Part shown: piece by piece, positions 26,067 through 39,100 of the stretch
Position numbering within the stretch: the first letter of the stretch is position 1
Layout of the letters: each line of letters opens with the position of its first letter
Source of the DNA: Capitulum mitella
Taxonomy: Eukaryota; Arthropoda; Thecostraca; Pollicipedomorpha; Pollicipedidae
Reading direction: 5' to 3'
Assembly: GCA_030062745.1 (NCBI GenBank)
Contig: CP099849.1
Coordinates: forward strand, 18,150,144 to 18,214,143
DNA: 64,000 bases
The notes under the pieces: generated by a model
What the model saw: only the letters and a program-made list of their open reading frames with translations
Database searches by the model: none
Told to the model about the DNA's origin: nothing
Program-made: the position numbers and the translations under genes

Positions 26067-26115
<49 letters not shown>
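26067..26115. repeat. (TA)n microsatellite
   Basis: A pure TA run directly adjoining the right end of the 2.1 kb TIR element. TA dinucleotides near the left end (23947-23962) may be a related target context. Confidence 0.95.
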
Positions 26116-26117
<2 letters not shown>

Positions 26118-26945
26118 TTTTTCGCCCCTCCATCTTTTTGTCTCTGTCTCTGTTTTCGTCTCTGTGCATTTCTCCATTTATGCATCTGTCTATTTGTTAA
26201 TCTGTATCGGCTTCTATGTAACCCGTCCCTTCTGTCCGTGCGTCGGTGGCAAATGCCCGCACCTACGTGCTTAGCGACATTTTTGATAGCGTGTTTGAAA
26301 TCCTGAGACCCACAGAAACCGACACAGAACGAATGAAATTAATGAAGGCGATGGCAACTGACGAATGCCCAAGGAGACCAACACAAATGTTCCCACTTGG
26401 AGCACGTGCCGCGGCCACCCCGTCCGGCGGACAGGGCAGATCGCACAGTGCGACCTGGAGTTGGTAGCTTGCTGCACGAGGTCGCGTTGTCGGCGATTTC
26501 GTGTCCCACTAGTTTCCGAGATACACACCCTGTTTTGGAAGCTTTGCAAAACAGACGTTTTGGGTGTTGGCGCGGGACAAAAGCACCACGTGCTGATCTG
26601 CACGCGCCGTTTCTCGCACGACGCCATTCCCCGATCGATTCTCTGTCGATCGCACTAGGCTTGCTCTCGATACAGCACGGTGTTGCCGAGACCGGGCGCC
26701 GGAAAGCGGACCAAGTCGGACGCGCAACAAAATCTTGCGTGTTTTCTACAACCACGTGCCAGCGCCAGCGCACGTGCTTGCAAAAGCCACGTGCTGCTGC
26801 GGGATTGTGCGTGCACCAGATTTTAATAAAATCTAGGTTAGGTTTTCATAAAACTGGTCACATGACCAAGTCCCATTCACGTGCAATGTACCATCTCGAT
26901 GTAACAGCTTGTCAGAAATTGCTGGACAATAACACACTTATGCAA

Positions 26946-26946
<1 letters not shown>
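26116..26946. other. No supported gene
   Basis: A 223-codon plus-strand frame crosses this stretch and runs into the GA repeat. Its composition and lack of any motif argue against a real protein. CACGTG E-boxes recur at 26403, 26588, 26753, 26770 and 26788. Confidence 0.35.
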
Positions 26947-26982
<36 letters not shown>

Positions 26983-27390
26983 AGGAAGGGAGAGAGAGAC
27001 AGAGGGAGAGAGAGCGAGAGAGGGAGAGAGAGAGAGAGAGAGAGAGAGAAGGGGGGGAGGATGAGTGATAAAGAAAACAAGGGGTAAGACTGGAGAAGAC
27101 ATAAAGAGACTGATAAATACGGGCGGAGATCAAGGAAGACCGACGACAATCAGCGGGGACCGGTGGAAACAGGCAGACCGAAAGAGAACCAGGAAGACCA
27201 GCAGAAACCATCGGACCAACGGACCCACTGAGATCGAGGGACACCGAACAAGGTTAAGGGAGACTGGCAAAGACTGATGGAGACCGGCAGAGACCGACAG
27301 AGACTATCGGAGATCAAGCGAGACCAAGGAAAACAATCCGAAACCGACACGCAGATCAAGGAAGGCCGAGGAAGATGGACAAACGAGGAC
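26947..27390 (+). repeat. (GA)n run followed by degenerate GAGACCGRC repeats
   Basis: 26947-27053 is GA/GGA purine repeat. 27090-27390 is made of diverged GAGACCGACAGAGACC-like words, purine-biased on the plus strand. Confidence 0.8.
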
Positions 27391-29526
27391 AGGGACCAAG
27401 TGCAGAAGGTGTTGGTGGTGACGAACGGAAATCGTTACGACGTACGAAAATGGAAAACCGAAAGTTGAGGAGGAATGGGACGGTGACAGCTTCATGTCTC
27501 ATAGCGCTGCATGGAACCGAATTAGTTGATAATAATTGCAGGAAAAAATATTGACCAAAGCGCGCAGCGTGATTTTAAGGGACGTTAGAGATACACAGCG
27601 TGTCACGTGAACTTCGAATCGACTCGTGCGTCCGAGCACGGAACACCAGAACGTAGGGAGAGACTCAGGTGACTGAGGACCGTCTGTGAAGCGCGTAGCG
27701 CGATTCTAAAGCGGCGCTGGGTTTGATCAGCTGCTCACCGGCCATCAGACGAACGCGCAGCGCGAATGTCGAACAGTGCTGGGCCCTGTTGATTAATAGT
27801 CCCGATTAAATGTGATTGGAACGAGCAGGCTGATCGCAGCCTGCGTTTTAATGAGAAGGCGTGACAACAGATCCAGAAAACGGATCGCGAGTTCTGCCGC
27901 GAAGAACGAGGACCTCGTGCAGACAAGTCATAATCGTTTGCTTGCCGTTTCACGGGGTCAGTTCGACCAGCTATGCAGCAGAAACCTAATTCGAACTCAA
28001 AACTCAACTGCTCAAGGAGCTTCAAAGGTGCGGCGCGGCAAACGGGCCGAAAAGCGGCCGGCGCGTCCGGGAGACGCAGCCGATTTGTGACGTACATGAG
28101 GGATAACAGAGAACCTAAGGATGGGGATGGATGGGGCATCCTGTCCCATTAGGGGGGGGGGACGGCAAGTCGGCCAAAGGCCTGTAGTTTCCGCTAATGT
28201 CTATTTAAGTTCTCGATTTCCACAGGAAAACGGAAAATGTTGGAACAAACCATACTACTGCAATTGGTCTGAAACCATCGCTGCGTCTCAAACTGTATCA
28301 TTTATTTCATGTTAATTCAAGGTTAAATTTCGGATTTTAAATGGTCATTTCGGGTCACATATGGGGTATGATATTGAGTTCATTGCTGTGAAAATGGTTG
28401 CTATGTAGCTTTTGTTTTCTTCAGATGCGTCATACACATAGGTTACTGAAAGTGAAAACATAAAAATAAGACAACTGCGGCCGTCTGTCTGTCTGTCTGC
28501 CTACGGTCGTCTGGCTGGCATCAGTAATATCTGCCGATTGCTTAAGTGAATTTAAGCTGGAAAATTTCATAAAAGTACGGTTCAGGCAAAACCATGAATG
28601 GGATATTGTATGATTTAATTTCATCTCAGCTCATAAAAACATGGAAAAGAAAAAAATGAATTTGCTGCCCTTAGCCCAATGATGTTCGGATTCTCATACC
28701 AATGAATAGGTTGAATATCGGTATAGAGCACAACTTTCCAATCTCCTTCTCAGTGACGAAGAAAGTTCCAAGGGGTTTAGTGCCTACTTTACAGTTCCCA
28801 GACCTAAAACTAGGGAGACCTAATGCAACGCATGCATTCTTGAGCCAAATATCAGGAACGCTAAACACCCCATGCTCTCTTAGTTTTAGCGCAATTGCAT
28901 ATGTTTCCATGCACAACTGGCATTCGCCCTGGGGCGCTGCAGCATCTTCGGCATGGGCATTTCTTGGGCCGTCTTGTAACCGTGCACTGCGCGGATCGCG
29001 GGAGGACTCGGTTGTTATTACAGAGTCAATTGAGACGCACAGTCACGCGCAGGACCGTGATAAGTGAACATTTCCCGCTTTCCCCAAGTCTCAGCTAAAG
29101 CACGACGCCCTGCTCGTCTGGATGCTTCAGCTTCTGACGGCCCTCGCCGGAGCACCGGGTACCGACTGCACGAGAATGTAGTTTGCGAGGAACGAGACTA
29201 ACCGATCGGAGCGACATCTCTCCGCCGCCGGCCGAAACTTAGAGGCGGAGTGAAGGCGGATTGTCGGATCTCACGCTGTCATTTTCCCAGACGCCTCACC
29301 ATTGTTCCAGAGCTATCCTGTGTGAATGCTGCATATCACGGCCGTTGTCTCTGTAAGAGGAAACTCTTTCAGCAAGTGGTCTTGCTCGGAGACGGCGGGT
29401 CGCATTGTTACTCCGGCTATTTCCGGTGGGTGTATTTTCCTTCGACTCGACTGCGGGGCCGTTTATTTGTCGACGCCGCAGGCAGCTGGTATTGGCAGCA
29501 CAGGCAGCCTGTACGCGGTCACACTA
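27391..29526. other. No supported gene
   Basis: Ordinary sequence with a GTCTGTCTGTCTGTC run at 28484 and a G9 run at 28152. Frames at 28671-29067 on both strands have no recognisable domain. Confidence 0.35.
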
Positions 29527-29606
29527 ACAGAGACGTGAGCAGACAAACAGACAGACGGACGGACGTAAAGACAATGGCCGACTGACGGACAGACGGATAG
29601 ACATGC
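29527..29606 (+). repeat. GACA/GACG microsatellite
   Basis: Interrupted AGACAAACAGACAGACGGACGG and related tetranucleotide words. Confidence 0.75.
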
Positions 29607-29764
29607 AAGCAACATGCACAAAAAAACAGCAACAGTGACACAGTGCGAGCATTCCAGAGCGACCGCCGGAAGAGTTTCGAAGTACTGCGCGTTGCACTGA
29701 AAACTTGCAGGCTTTGACAAGAAACACGAATAAAATGCCGTGCTATATATACTAACGCATGGGT

Positions 29765-29924
29765 GGGAACGAGGGCGAATGTGTACGAATGTGTACGTCA
29801 ATTTCTCTGATTCTGGTAAAAACTGCAAAAATCATCCCGATCTTGGGAACGAGGGCGAATGTGTACGAATGTGTACGTCAATTTCTCTGATTCTGGTAAA
29901 AACTGCAAAAATCATCCCGATCTT
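29765..29924 (+). repeat. Exact 80-bp tandem duplication
   Basis: 29765-29844 and 29845-29924 are identical by eye, each beginning GGGAACGAGGGCGAATG and ending ATCATCCCGATCTT. Inside each unit, GAATGTGTAC is itself doubled. Confidence 0.95.
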
Positions 29925-32091
29925 ACTGAAACGGTGGACTAAGGTTCAAACCCACTCTTACATAAGTTGCCGTTACGCGCACTTTTCTCCAGATCCACGG
30001 TCAGCAGCATGTCTCGGTGTCATCCCTCACCGGTCAACGAGTCCTAAGATCCGACGAAGAACCAGCTTCCTCTCCTGGCCACCAGCAGCAGCCAGGCAGG
30101 CCGCGTTTCGCCAATGACCGGGTGGGCGCGAGATTTGGCTCGCGGCCGGTAATCAGGTGGTAAGCAGGTGGTAATGGCGCCGGGCCGCAGACGGCCATCA
30201 GGCGGCGCGCGTGACTGCGGTCTGTCCGCCGCCGCCGGCGGATGATGACGGTGACGGTGATGATCATCCCGGTGGCCCGTGGCCGGCGCCACGTTTGTGG
30301 CCGTCACGGCGCGTGACGTCCAGCGCAGGCCATCAGCGGTTCTCCGTTACGGTATCTTCATTAGTGGATGACTGGGCGGAGTGAAACGGGAACGGGTCCA
30401 GGACGCCGAGGCCGCCAGCCGCATTTAACTCGGAGAGTTGCCACTGCTGAATAATAAGCACTGACATTGTTCACCGCGTCGTATAGCAAGGCAGCTCAGC
30501 TCTCCAATTGACACGGGCTGCGTGCGCAAGTTGGTAAAAACAATCGCTCTCTACGGAACACATTTAACGAGCGATTTACGATAGACTGTCTTTTTTCCTG
30601 AATGGAAGATGGCACATCAGACGCACAAAGACAAATAACAGAGTCCCTGTTGACACAGAATGGGCAAACAGGGAAAAACAACCGAACCGGCAACCACCAC
30701 GACGCTTTTTCAGTCTTACCTGAGGTCATCGCAGGTGGCCCAGCCGACGAGAAATTAATTACTAAGACGTTGATGTAAATTTTTCAACTGCAGGCTTCCC
30801 TTATGGGGAAAAGCTTGCGTCACTATCATCACTGTATAAGCAACAAGACTGAATGAACGGACCTCTCTCGGAAGCTGTGAAGTTTGTTCTGCTTGTGCTC
30901 CTCTCTCTTTCTCTCTGAGCCATTCAGCCTTGTTTTCCTTGTCTTGTAATTTCCGTCTTCAGGTGTCATCTCGCATTTTATTTTTGTTCTTTCCCGCTGC
31001 CATATGCGCTTAAATTTTATTTTCATCTATCGTGTTGTTGTTCTGTACTCATTCTACCCCTACCTGTTCTTTGCCTCTCCCTCCCATCTCTTGTCTCTCT
31101 CTCTTTCTCCCTCCCTCTCTCTCTTTCCAACCTCTCTCTCTTCATTTCCGATCTCTCCCGTTCCGTCTCATTCTTTTCTTTGTCTCTCTGTTTTATGTCT
31201 GTCGTTTTCAATTTGACGGCCGCGTGCTGAGCGGCGCCGCCGACAGCTGCGCCGGTTCCGGCCGCCGCAGCCGTCCGCAGGGAGTTGCAGCGAACTGAAG
31301 CGGCGGCCGGAGGCGGCTGTTGGGTCGGCGCCAGCCGGAGCAGGGCCGGCCCGAACTAACGAACCCACCACGTGTCCGCCACACTCGGTTTGTCAGCAGA
31401 GTGAACGACAATACAGGACAAGGAGATGCCGCGTGAGACTACGCGGGGGATGAGATCAAGCATCGAGACCATCTCATGTGTTCACGCACCGTCCGCCCGT
31501 ACGCATTCGCCGCGAGTCTTCAGAACGATTCAGTCACACTGGTTTCACCTCGAATGTGCCTGAATGCTGCCTGCTTCACCCTTACCCGAGCCGACATGCT
31601 GAATAACGTATGTCACGCCGCGCTTTCTTGCAATGCCCGAAGCGTAGCCTTTCGCTGGGGTGATGCGGTGCAGACAAGGGACTGGGCCAAGCGCAGCAGG
31701 GAATCGCTCGGTGACGCGCGGTGAAAGGCGCTTCCTGACGCACCTCCCCAACCGGCTTCGCACGATCGTTCAGTATGGAAGTCACGACAACTGCCAGCCG
31801 CTATGCTGAAGAGTCTGTGCTATTGATCTCACGTGACCATGTCTGCCGCTGACCTGGGTCAATGTGTCGCGGGGTGTCGTCAGCTGTTGACAATGCAGCC
31901 ACCCCGCCGACAGCTCTCTGACACGAGTAAAAACGATTGCGCGTGGCGGCACGCTCTCCACCTCAGAGGCGAGAACCTGCTCCCACAGAGGCTGTTGGTG
32001 GCTGAACGGCGTTCGCAGACTTGTACTTCCAGAACGGAGCTTTTGTGAGTCCACTTCCGAAGTGCCCGTCAGATACTTCAGATGGGCGGGA
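29925..32091. other. No supported gene; CT-rich tract at 31076-31200
   Basis: CpG-rich patches at 30100-30320 and 31215-31360 have frames in both directions without domains. The CT tract is pyrimidine-rich low-complexity sequence. Confidence 0.4.
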
Positions 32092-32245
32092 CTACGAATC
32101 TTACCTCTTCATCTTATGACTGGGATATCGGGGTATTCAGATATCTTCAACCTGGCCTCGACATCTTGTGACTGGGATGTCGGAGTATTCAGATGCCAGA
32201 CGTCCGACCTCCTTATCTTGTGCCTGGAATGTCGGGGTGTTCACA
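32092..32245 (+). repeat. Three ~60-base units around GACTGGGATGTCGGAGTATTC
   Basis: TGACTGGGATATCGGGGTATTC (32116), TGACTGGGATGTCGGAGTATTC (32169) and TGCCTGGAATGTCGGGGTGTTC (32221) are each preceded by a TCTTATGAC/TCTTGTGAC-like word. Confidence 0.7.
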
Positions 32246-32288
32246 TGTTACAGGCCCAGCTTCCTCATTTCATAACGTGTACGTTGCA

Positions 32289-32408
32289 TAAGTCAGATGT
32301 ATATGTATTGCATATACGAGATATACATATCAGATGTATATGTATTGCATATATGCATAAGTCAGATGTATATATATTGCATATATGAGATGTATTGCAT
32401 AAGTCAGA
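32289..32408 (+). repeat. CAGATGTATATGTATTGCATA repeat
   Basis: AAGTCAGATGTATATGTATT and shorter variants recur four to five times within 120 bases. Confidence 0.8.
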
Positions 32409-32442
32409 GCTGGTAGTCCCACGACTGTGAGGGATGCTGACT

Positions 32443-32650
32443 GGCCCTGACGTCGGCGTCACTTCAAATGACCCTGACGTCGGTGTGTCCCCGGCTGGCG
32501 CTGACGTCGATGTGACCTAAATGACGCTGACGTCGGTGTAACCCCCCTGATCCTAACGTCGATGTGACCCCGGCTGGCGCTGATATCGGAGTGCCCTCAA
32601 CTGACCCTAACGTCGGTGTGACCTTGACTGACCCTGCCGTCGGCGTCGGT
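32443..32650 (+). repeat. ~29-bp array around CTGACGTCGGTGTGACC
   Basis: Eight units carry GACGTCGG, GACGTCGA, AACGTCGA or GATATCGG followed by TGTGACC and a CTGGCGCTGA or TGACCC linker. Most units contain TGACGTC, close to the CREB/ATF site TGACGTCA. Confidence 0.8.
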
Positions 32651-35600
32651 TGGCGGGTTCGTGCCGCTGAGGGTTTCACAGGGGCCGCTGCCGTGTAATC
32701 GGCTTCGGCCGCGGTAATTGATTAGGTGTGAGGTGCCGACGCCAGAGTTTTTGTCGGGTGTTTTGATTGGACGAGAGGCCGCTATTTCATTCGGCCCTCC
32801 AAGTTTTCTCCCGAGCAGGTTTTGAAAGTGCACTTTATGTGGGATGTTCGGTGACTGCAGCGGAACTTGCATCCCCGCACCTGCCCACGCCCTCGCGCTG
32901 AAGACATTCGTCGCGTATTATTGCCGTGATGGAGCGGGTATTACTACAGAAGAGACACGGTCACGTCCGCACCATTGTTTTCTCTGTCTGAAATCAGCGG
33001 TGTTTTGACGTGGTAAAAATGCGCTGGTGACTTCACCCGCCCGTGCTTGGACAGCTGCTTCGTCTCTGACGAAGACCCATGTTGACGAGATGGTCGGAAG
33101 GCATTGCGGGCTGACGTGGCGTCGTACCGTGGCAGGACAACCCAGTCAGCCACACCGTCCAGGTGCTGACAACAAACGCCGCAGAGTCGGAAGAACAAGG
33201 GTCAGTCCCGCGAGGATAACTGGTCGGACAGGATGACGCTTGCAGTACCTATTCAGCTCATCAAAAATTCAGCCAAGCATGGAACAAAAGGGCGTCAGCT
33301 GACCGATGGGAGAGAACAGGATTCACCGTGAAGAGATGCAGGTGTTTTATGCCATTTTCAATAGAGTTCCTCCATCCGTAATTTCCAAACGAATCCGAAA
33401 ATGGAAAATATAGAGTCAGAGGTACTGTCTCAGTAATCGAGAGCGTTATCACAGTGGGAAATTGCTAAACGTTTTAATCTTGCTCCTAATGAAACGAAAG
33501 AGGGAGAGATGGAGTAAAGTTCTTTCAAGCGTGATGATTGATAATTAACTCAACACGGGCTAAACGCTTATGTGATTTCCTCTCAGACAGCATTTCCGAG
33601 GGGAACCCGTTCTTTTGTTTGTTTCCGGTCTTACACTCAAAGCCAGTGAGAGACTGCACCCGGTATGCACATGCCATGATGCCAAACGCCCCACTCTGCA
33701 GACTAATAAACGTCTTGAAAATACTATACAGGGAGGGGGACGGGGGAGGGGAGGGGAACCGAGTTATTCAGCTCATCAAGCTGGCTGCATGCACCAATCC
33801 GCCGGTGTTACAGTGAACTTCTGAACATGACCGTCGAACCATTTCCGAACACTCTGATCTTCCGCGGGGCCCGTATTTCAGAAACACAGACTTAACAGAC
33901 AAAACCTCAGACATCGCCTGGCTCCCAACAACTAGAGATGCCCGTGCTGCACGTTACCGTAACCAGGCCGACGATGTACTGCTGTAAGCTCAGGCTAGCT
34001 GATTGCCTCGTTAGACTAGCTGGCATTTAAAGCCGATCCTGCGTGCCGATAGTGTGCGATCTGTTCGGCCCTTGCCGTATCTGGATGGAATCTGGGCAGC
34101 TCCGTGCCGTACGGCGGCCCTGTTGTGGGCGCCGGCACCGCTCTGTGGAGCTGAGATCCCGGCCGGATATAATCAGCCTGTTACCCTCTCTCGGCCCGGA
34201 GGGTCGCCTCATCTGGCCGGCTCGGACTGGCACCGCCGCCGGCCGCCCAGTCGTGCCTCCTCTCTCCTCTGACGGTCCACTTTGTGGCCCAGTGATACGC
34301 AGGTTCTGGCGCCAATGGCCATTGTAGCGGCACCGCTAGTCACAACACCGGCTAATTTGCTATCGTTCCATGGTGTCTGAGGGTCTTTTTTGTCTGGCTG
34401 GAGGCAAAATGTTTATAACCATTACGTGCATTCCTTCCTGACACATGGACCGTTTAAGTCATTGACCGCATTGACAAAGTAATCAGCTTCCGTTTTTTCC
34501 GAAAAGGGACAAGCGTGCAGCAAAAACAGTGAATCAAGAAATGCAAAACAAACTACACATAGCACCTGTCCAACAAACAAGTACTTCGCTTACCACGAAG
34601 GGCAGCCGCACAATACACTGAAATTCAGCCTTGCCATTGCGGGAGAAACGTTTGCGGCCAGGCGTCTCACAAGTCACGTATCTTGTGTCCTTCCGAACAC
34701 AGTACGAAACATTTTATCACACAAAAGAAGGTTTCTTCTCGTATGCCGTTGATATCACTCGAAACCAAGCAAACAGCAAGGCGCCGCAAAAGTGAAAGCA
34801 GGCACCGATTGACGCGAGATGTCCGGTGCGGCCGGAACACTTCACGTAAAGCGCGAATTCAGCCAGCGATGGACACGATCATCAGCACACCTGAGCGCCT
34901 GCTGTACGGAGGCTGCACGTCACTCCACGTCAGAACGCAGGACATCACGTCAGGAGACAGACCGCTACGCGGTCCTCTTCTGCCCCTGTGGGGCGCATGC
35001 AATCAGTGGAGGCCCCAGCCCAGCACCGGCAGCCGGGTGACTGACCGCTGTGGGCCTGGGCCGGCTCTGCCACACACTGATCTTGTTGACCAGAGCTGGA
35101 GTGGAGTGGAGTGGACTGCTGGAGTGGACCGCGCCACGGGAGCCTCGCCGACAATGTCGGAGTGGACGCTTTTGAACCGTCGTCGGGCCGACCTTGTGGA
35201 TGAGGTGGCAGTCGTTGTCATCATGTCGAGCCTCTGCGCCCGAGGATGACAGCACAGAGAGCTGAGCTGAGCTGAGCCGCACTGCTCGTACAACTGCCTG
35301 CAGCATTCTCTGTGTTTTATTTATTCTGTGAGTGAGACGGAAACGTGTAATTCACTGGAATTCCTTGTTTGTTTTATATTTGTGAAATTTCCTGCAAGAT
35401 GTGACACATGCTTTGGCGGCTTTTACGTGAAAGCTCTGGTATCATTTCTGGAAAATAGTGGCCTTTCGAAAGTTTTACATAGCACAGAAAGTGCTGAACC
35501 ATAAAATTTGGAGTCATTTAGCACATCAAGCCATTTCAGTCAATGCTCATATATTCCTATCATTCACCCAATATTCCTCAGACATAAATGTTTATGGAAA

Positions 35601-35949
35601 ATACTGATGAAGGGAAGCATCTTATTTATTTCTGTCATTCTGACAACGGTCCGCTATGAAGAGGTTCCGTTGCAATATACAACACGAGTCTTCAGCAGGG
35701 GGTGCGAATTGCAGCCAGCAGAGCTCTCTCAAAGTCGAGATGCGCCTGAGTGCAGACACAGACCGCAACCGTAAAATACGGCCGCATGTGTGATACAGCC
35801 TCAATTTTCTTCTACGTCTTCTTCAACAGCATTCGCCGTGCAAAACAGGCCATACAGATGCACGCAGTCCGCACTCATAAGCACTTCGCTGTCCCGAGTT
35901 GACGTGTTCATCGTGGGTAAGGAATGCAGTGAGGGGCAACCTGTGGCAC
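32651..35949. other. No supported gene
   Basis: Contains purine runs (33729-33760) and CpG-rich patches at 34040-34330 and 34900-35180. The last contains a short GGAGTGGAGT repeat. No motif-bearing frame was found. Confidence 0.35.
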
Positions 35950-36100
35950 GTGCGTTGCAGGAGGGTGCATCGCTCTACAGGTACCTGGCCGCGACGGTGC
36001 TGCTGGAAGGGATAATCCACAGGTACTCATCCGGCTACGACGGGAGCTGCTGGAAGGGGTGCTCCTCAGGTACTCACCTGGCTATGACGGGAACTGCTGG
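35950..36100 (+). repeat. 47-bp tandem repeat, about three units
   Basis: CTGCTGGAAGG starts at 36000 and 36047. CAGGTACTCA and GGCTACGACGGGA or GGCTATGACGGGA follow each, and a degenerate earlier unit precedes them. Confidence 0.75.
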
Positions 36101-39100
36101 GATCTCTCTCCTCCTCAGCCAGGGCTGCTGGGATGAGTCGCACTGATGTTCACTACGCCGTCGGCTGTTTGTCGGGTCATTCGTTGCTTTTCTTCCGTAG
36201 CGTCGGCGTCGGCAATGACCTGACTCCTGGCAGACGTGCGAGATCCCGCGTCGGACGGGGTGTTTGGGATGACTGTAGCTGCTCAGTGTCATTCGTCACC
36301 GGGGTTTACTTACTGTACGGCTAGGGCCGGTAAAAACTAAATAAAACGGGAGGAAAAAGAGACGAAAAATAAATGCTCAGGCCACTTTAAATTTCACCCA
36401 TCGTCCAACAGCTAACATTATTAAATGTAACACACCGGAGTTCATCAACCGCAGAACAGCTCACAGAAGGTGCAGTCCACAATAGATGTCAGGGTCAACT
36501 TCATCGCCATCATCACTGTTTTTCACGCTCATGTGATGAATAGTGATTACTCATTACGGATCCTTGATTTCTGAAAAAGACCATTTTTCTCATCATTATT
36601 TGCTCTCGTTATCCACCACTGCAGGAGGCGTCGGCCAGGGTTTTCTTAAGGGGGGAAGGGGGCCGTAACTCATTGTGGCCTGAAATCATACGAAAACCGC
36701 CGCTGGGAGGACGATACGCAATGGTTTCCACAAAAAAAGGCGGACCTAAGGGGGGCGGCTCCCCGCCCCCCCCCCTGGCTGCGCCGGTGCATCAACGGAG
36801 TCTTTTTCTTTATTGCGATGCGTCTTTTGTCTGTGCTTGCTGTTCATTTGTACCCAGGAGGACTCTTCCTCATAGATATTCCAACAGCCGATCCAGACTT
36901 ATTACGAGCGGTATTTAAATGGGCTCGTTTTGTGGTACGTGTATGGGCCGCCTGCTTTGTACGCTGTTCTTTTCATCGTTCCAAATTGATACGTGCGCGC
37001 GACGCGTTGAAAAGACTTCTGACCCAGACAGCGGGGTAACGGTGCGACGATTGAGGCCAAATAAAGTCATCAGTCAGCGATATGGCAGCAATGGCTGCCA
37101 CCTGGCCACGCCATTCCTAGGTCAGCAGGCGGCCAGGCACCACCCAGGCCACCGAGTAACTCAGATTTATTTCTGCGTTTATCACGCGCTACACGGCGTT
37201 CAGATGGGGAGCACGCAGTAGCTCCTTCCGGCCGGGACCCGGTGTTGTTTTTGTGCCGTCTGACTGTACTGACCACTTGTTTTCGTCCTCTCAGCGATTT
37301 GGAAAGCTGTTCTAACAGAGGCTAATTTTTTCCAAGTCATGCACAGTCCGGGTCTACACGTACTTGCGATGCAGCGGTCCTGGCCACGATGGCACAAGTC
37401 CGATGGAAAGGACCTTCCGGTGCTCAAGGACGGTGTCTTGAAATAGGTGCCGCGCGTTTTTGCATAACTTTGCGCAATGCTTGCAGGCGGGTGTGTATCC
37501 GCATGCTGATGCGTAGGTGCGAGGATTAACAGCATCATCTTCCGCTTAATGCCCGCCGTAATGCATCATCCATCAGGAGACGGCCTTGCCTGTCCGGCCA
37601 TAACGGCGGCATAAACAAATGTTTGGTGACCGCGCCGGCCTGCCCGGGGCCGGCTAATGTCACGGCCACACGCGACACCACGCCCTCGCGCTCTGATCCG
37701 ATGGTTCCAGGTCCCCGCCGCCTGACCTGGCTGCGGCGGCACAGCAGTAGCGGTTCGCCCCAGGCAGAGGAGGGTGGCGGATGTCGTGCGAGACCAGCAG
37801 CGAACTGTCGGAATCTGAAGGAAAGATGTGATACGTGTTTGTCCCTGTTCTACAAACAGCCACGCCAACAGTACCACGCCACGCCAGCAGAGTTCTGTGA
37901 AAATCCGTATAGGCTCAGGGGTGGCACGTGCAATGTAGAAACTCATGGGAAAACTAGGCGTTAGAACGTTGCCACTGATAGTGTGCATCCTGCTCCCTGG
38001 CACCAGCTGACGGTATAACGCTGTGCATATTTTACTTTAGCCGCATTCTCGTCACAGTATCCAAATCCTCTCTCTCCCCTTTCCCTCACCTCTCTCTTTC
38101 CCTTTCCCTGCCCCTCTCCCTCCCTCTTTCTCTCCCCCTCTCTTTCCTCTCCTTCCCTTTCCCTCTCCCCCTCTCTCTCTCTCCCTCTCTCGCTATCTCT
38201 GTGTTCCACGGTGTCAGAGACAATAGGGTTTTAGCTGCAGGTCTGTGGCTACACTCCAGCAGGCTAACCATATCTGGCTGAGGGCTGAAACGTTCATCTT
38301 TTTTCTAGCAACTGTTTCGTTTTGTTTTGTTTTCCCCTTTCTAGTTGGTGGGTTGTCTGTCACGCAAGGTGTGTCTTCCTTTAGTATTCCTTTGGGAATA
38401 TTGCTTTCATTTTCACATATCCAAGTATATTTGCCACAGGATAAATGAATTTCCCATGCCTCCAAAGGAGCCCGTGCGTGTCCTTATCGATGGGATGGTA
38501 CATGTTTTGGACGCGGATGAGTCATGGCTGCTCAGCGTTCGAAGTCATGGGACCTCATGGGCTGGAGAGCAAAGGCCGACCCCTGCACCAACACCTTTTA
38601 ATTTACAGATAAATCACTGTTAAATCAAGGGGCACTAAATCATACTTATTGCGTACTGAGGTAACGAATTGTGCCTCTTTTTACACCTCCAGCAGGGCAG
38701 TCTGTTCGTAATGTGTGCGTTTAGTTAGCTATGCCGCGTGATGCGGCCCGGAGTTTTTACTAGCCCCGGAGAGCAGGGTCCGAGGTGATTTAGGGGAACA
38801 CTAGGTGGCCCGCTAACGCCCGTCTGTCTGCCTCCAAGTAGTGAACACGGACGCCAAAACATTTGCGTAGGAAGCCTAGAAACGTGAGCGCAAGTATAGA
38901 TGGAAAATGTCGATATATTTCCATGACATTTGCGGTCACGTCACGATATGCCATCAACACCAAAAATAGAAACAAACGGGATGTCAGTGCTTCATGGGCC
39001 ACCATTGTTATGCTTATCCCATGTGCTCGGTTGTTTCAGTAGTTTCCCAAAACTTTGGAAATATCCTTTTATTCTCGCGTTGTTCAAAAATAACCCAGCA

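Larger units (their letters stand above)
23956..26070. mobile_element. 2.1 kb terminal-inverted-repeat element with GTTACT subterminal arrays
   Basis: A 16-bp perfect inverted repeat, TATACATAGGTGGGCA (23956-23971) and its complement (26055-26070), bounds the segment. Inside the left end CCGTTACT is repeated about ten times (23979-24150). The complementary AGTAACGG array fills the right end (25924-26050). Such subterminal motif arrays are typical of DNA transposons, hAT in particular, but no transposase frame is present. Two piggyBac-like fragments lie inside, so later insertions appear nested in it. Confidence 0.65.

Noticed and set aside
26397-27068. Plus-strand open frame of 223 codons
   Set aside because: It ends in a GA microsatellite translated as Arg/Glu repeats, has no domain, and overlaps an open frame on the other strand.
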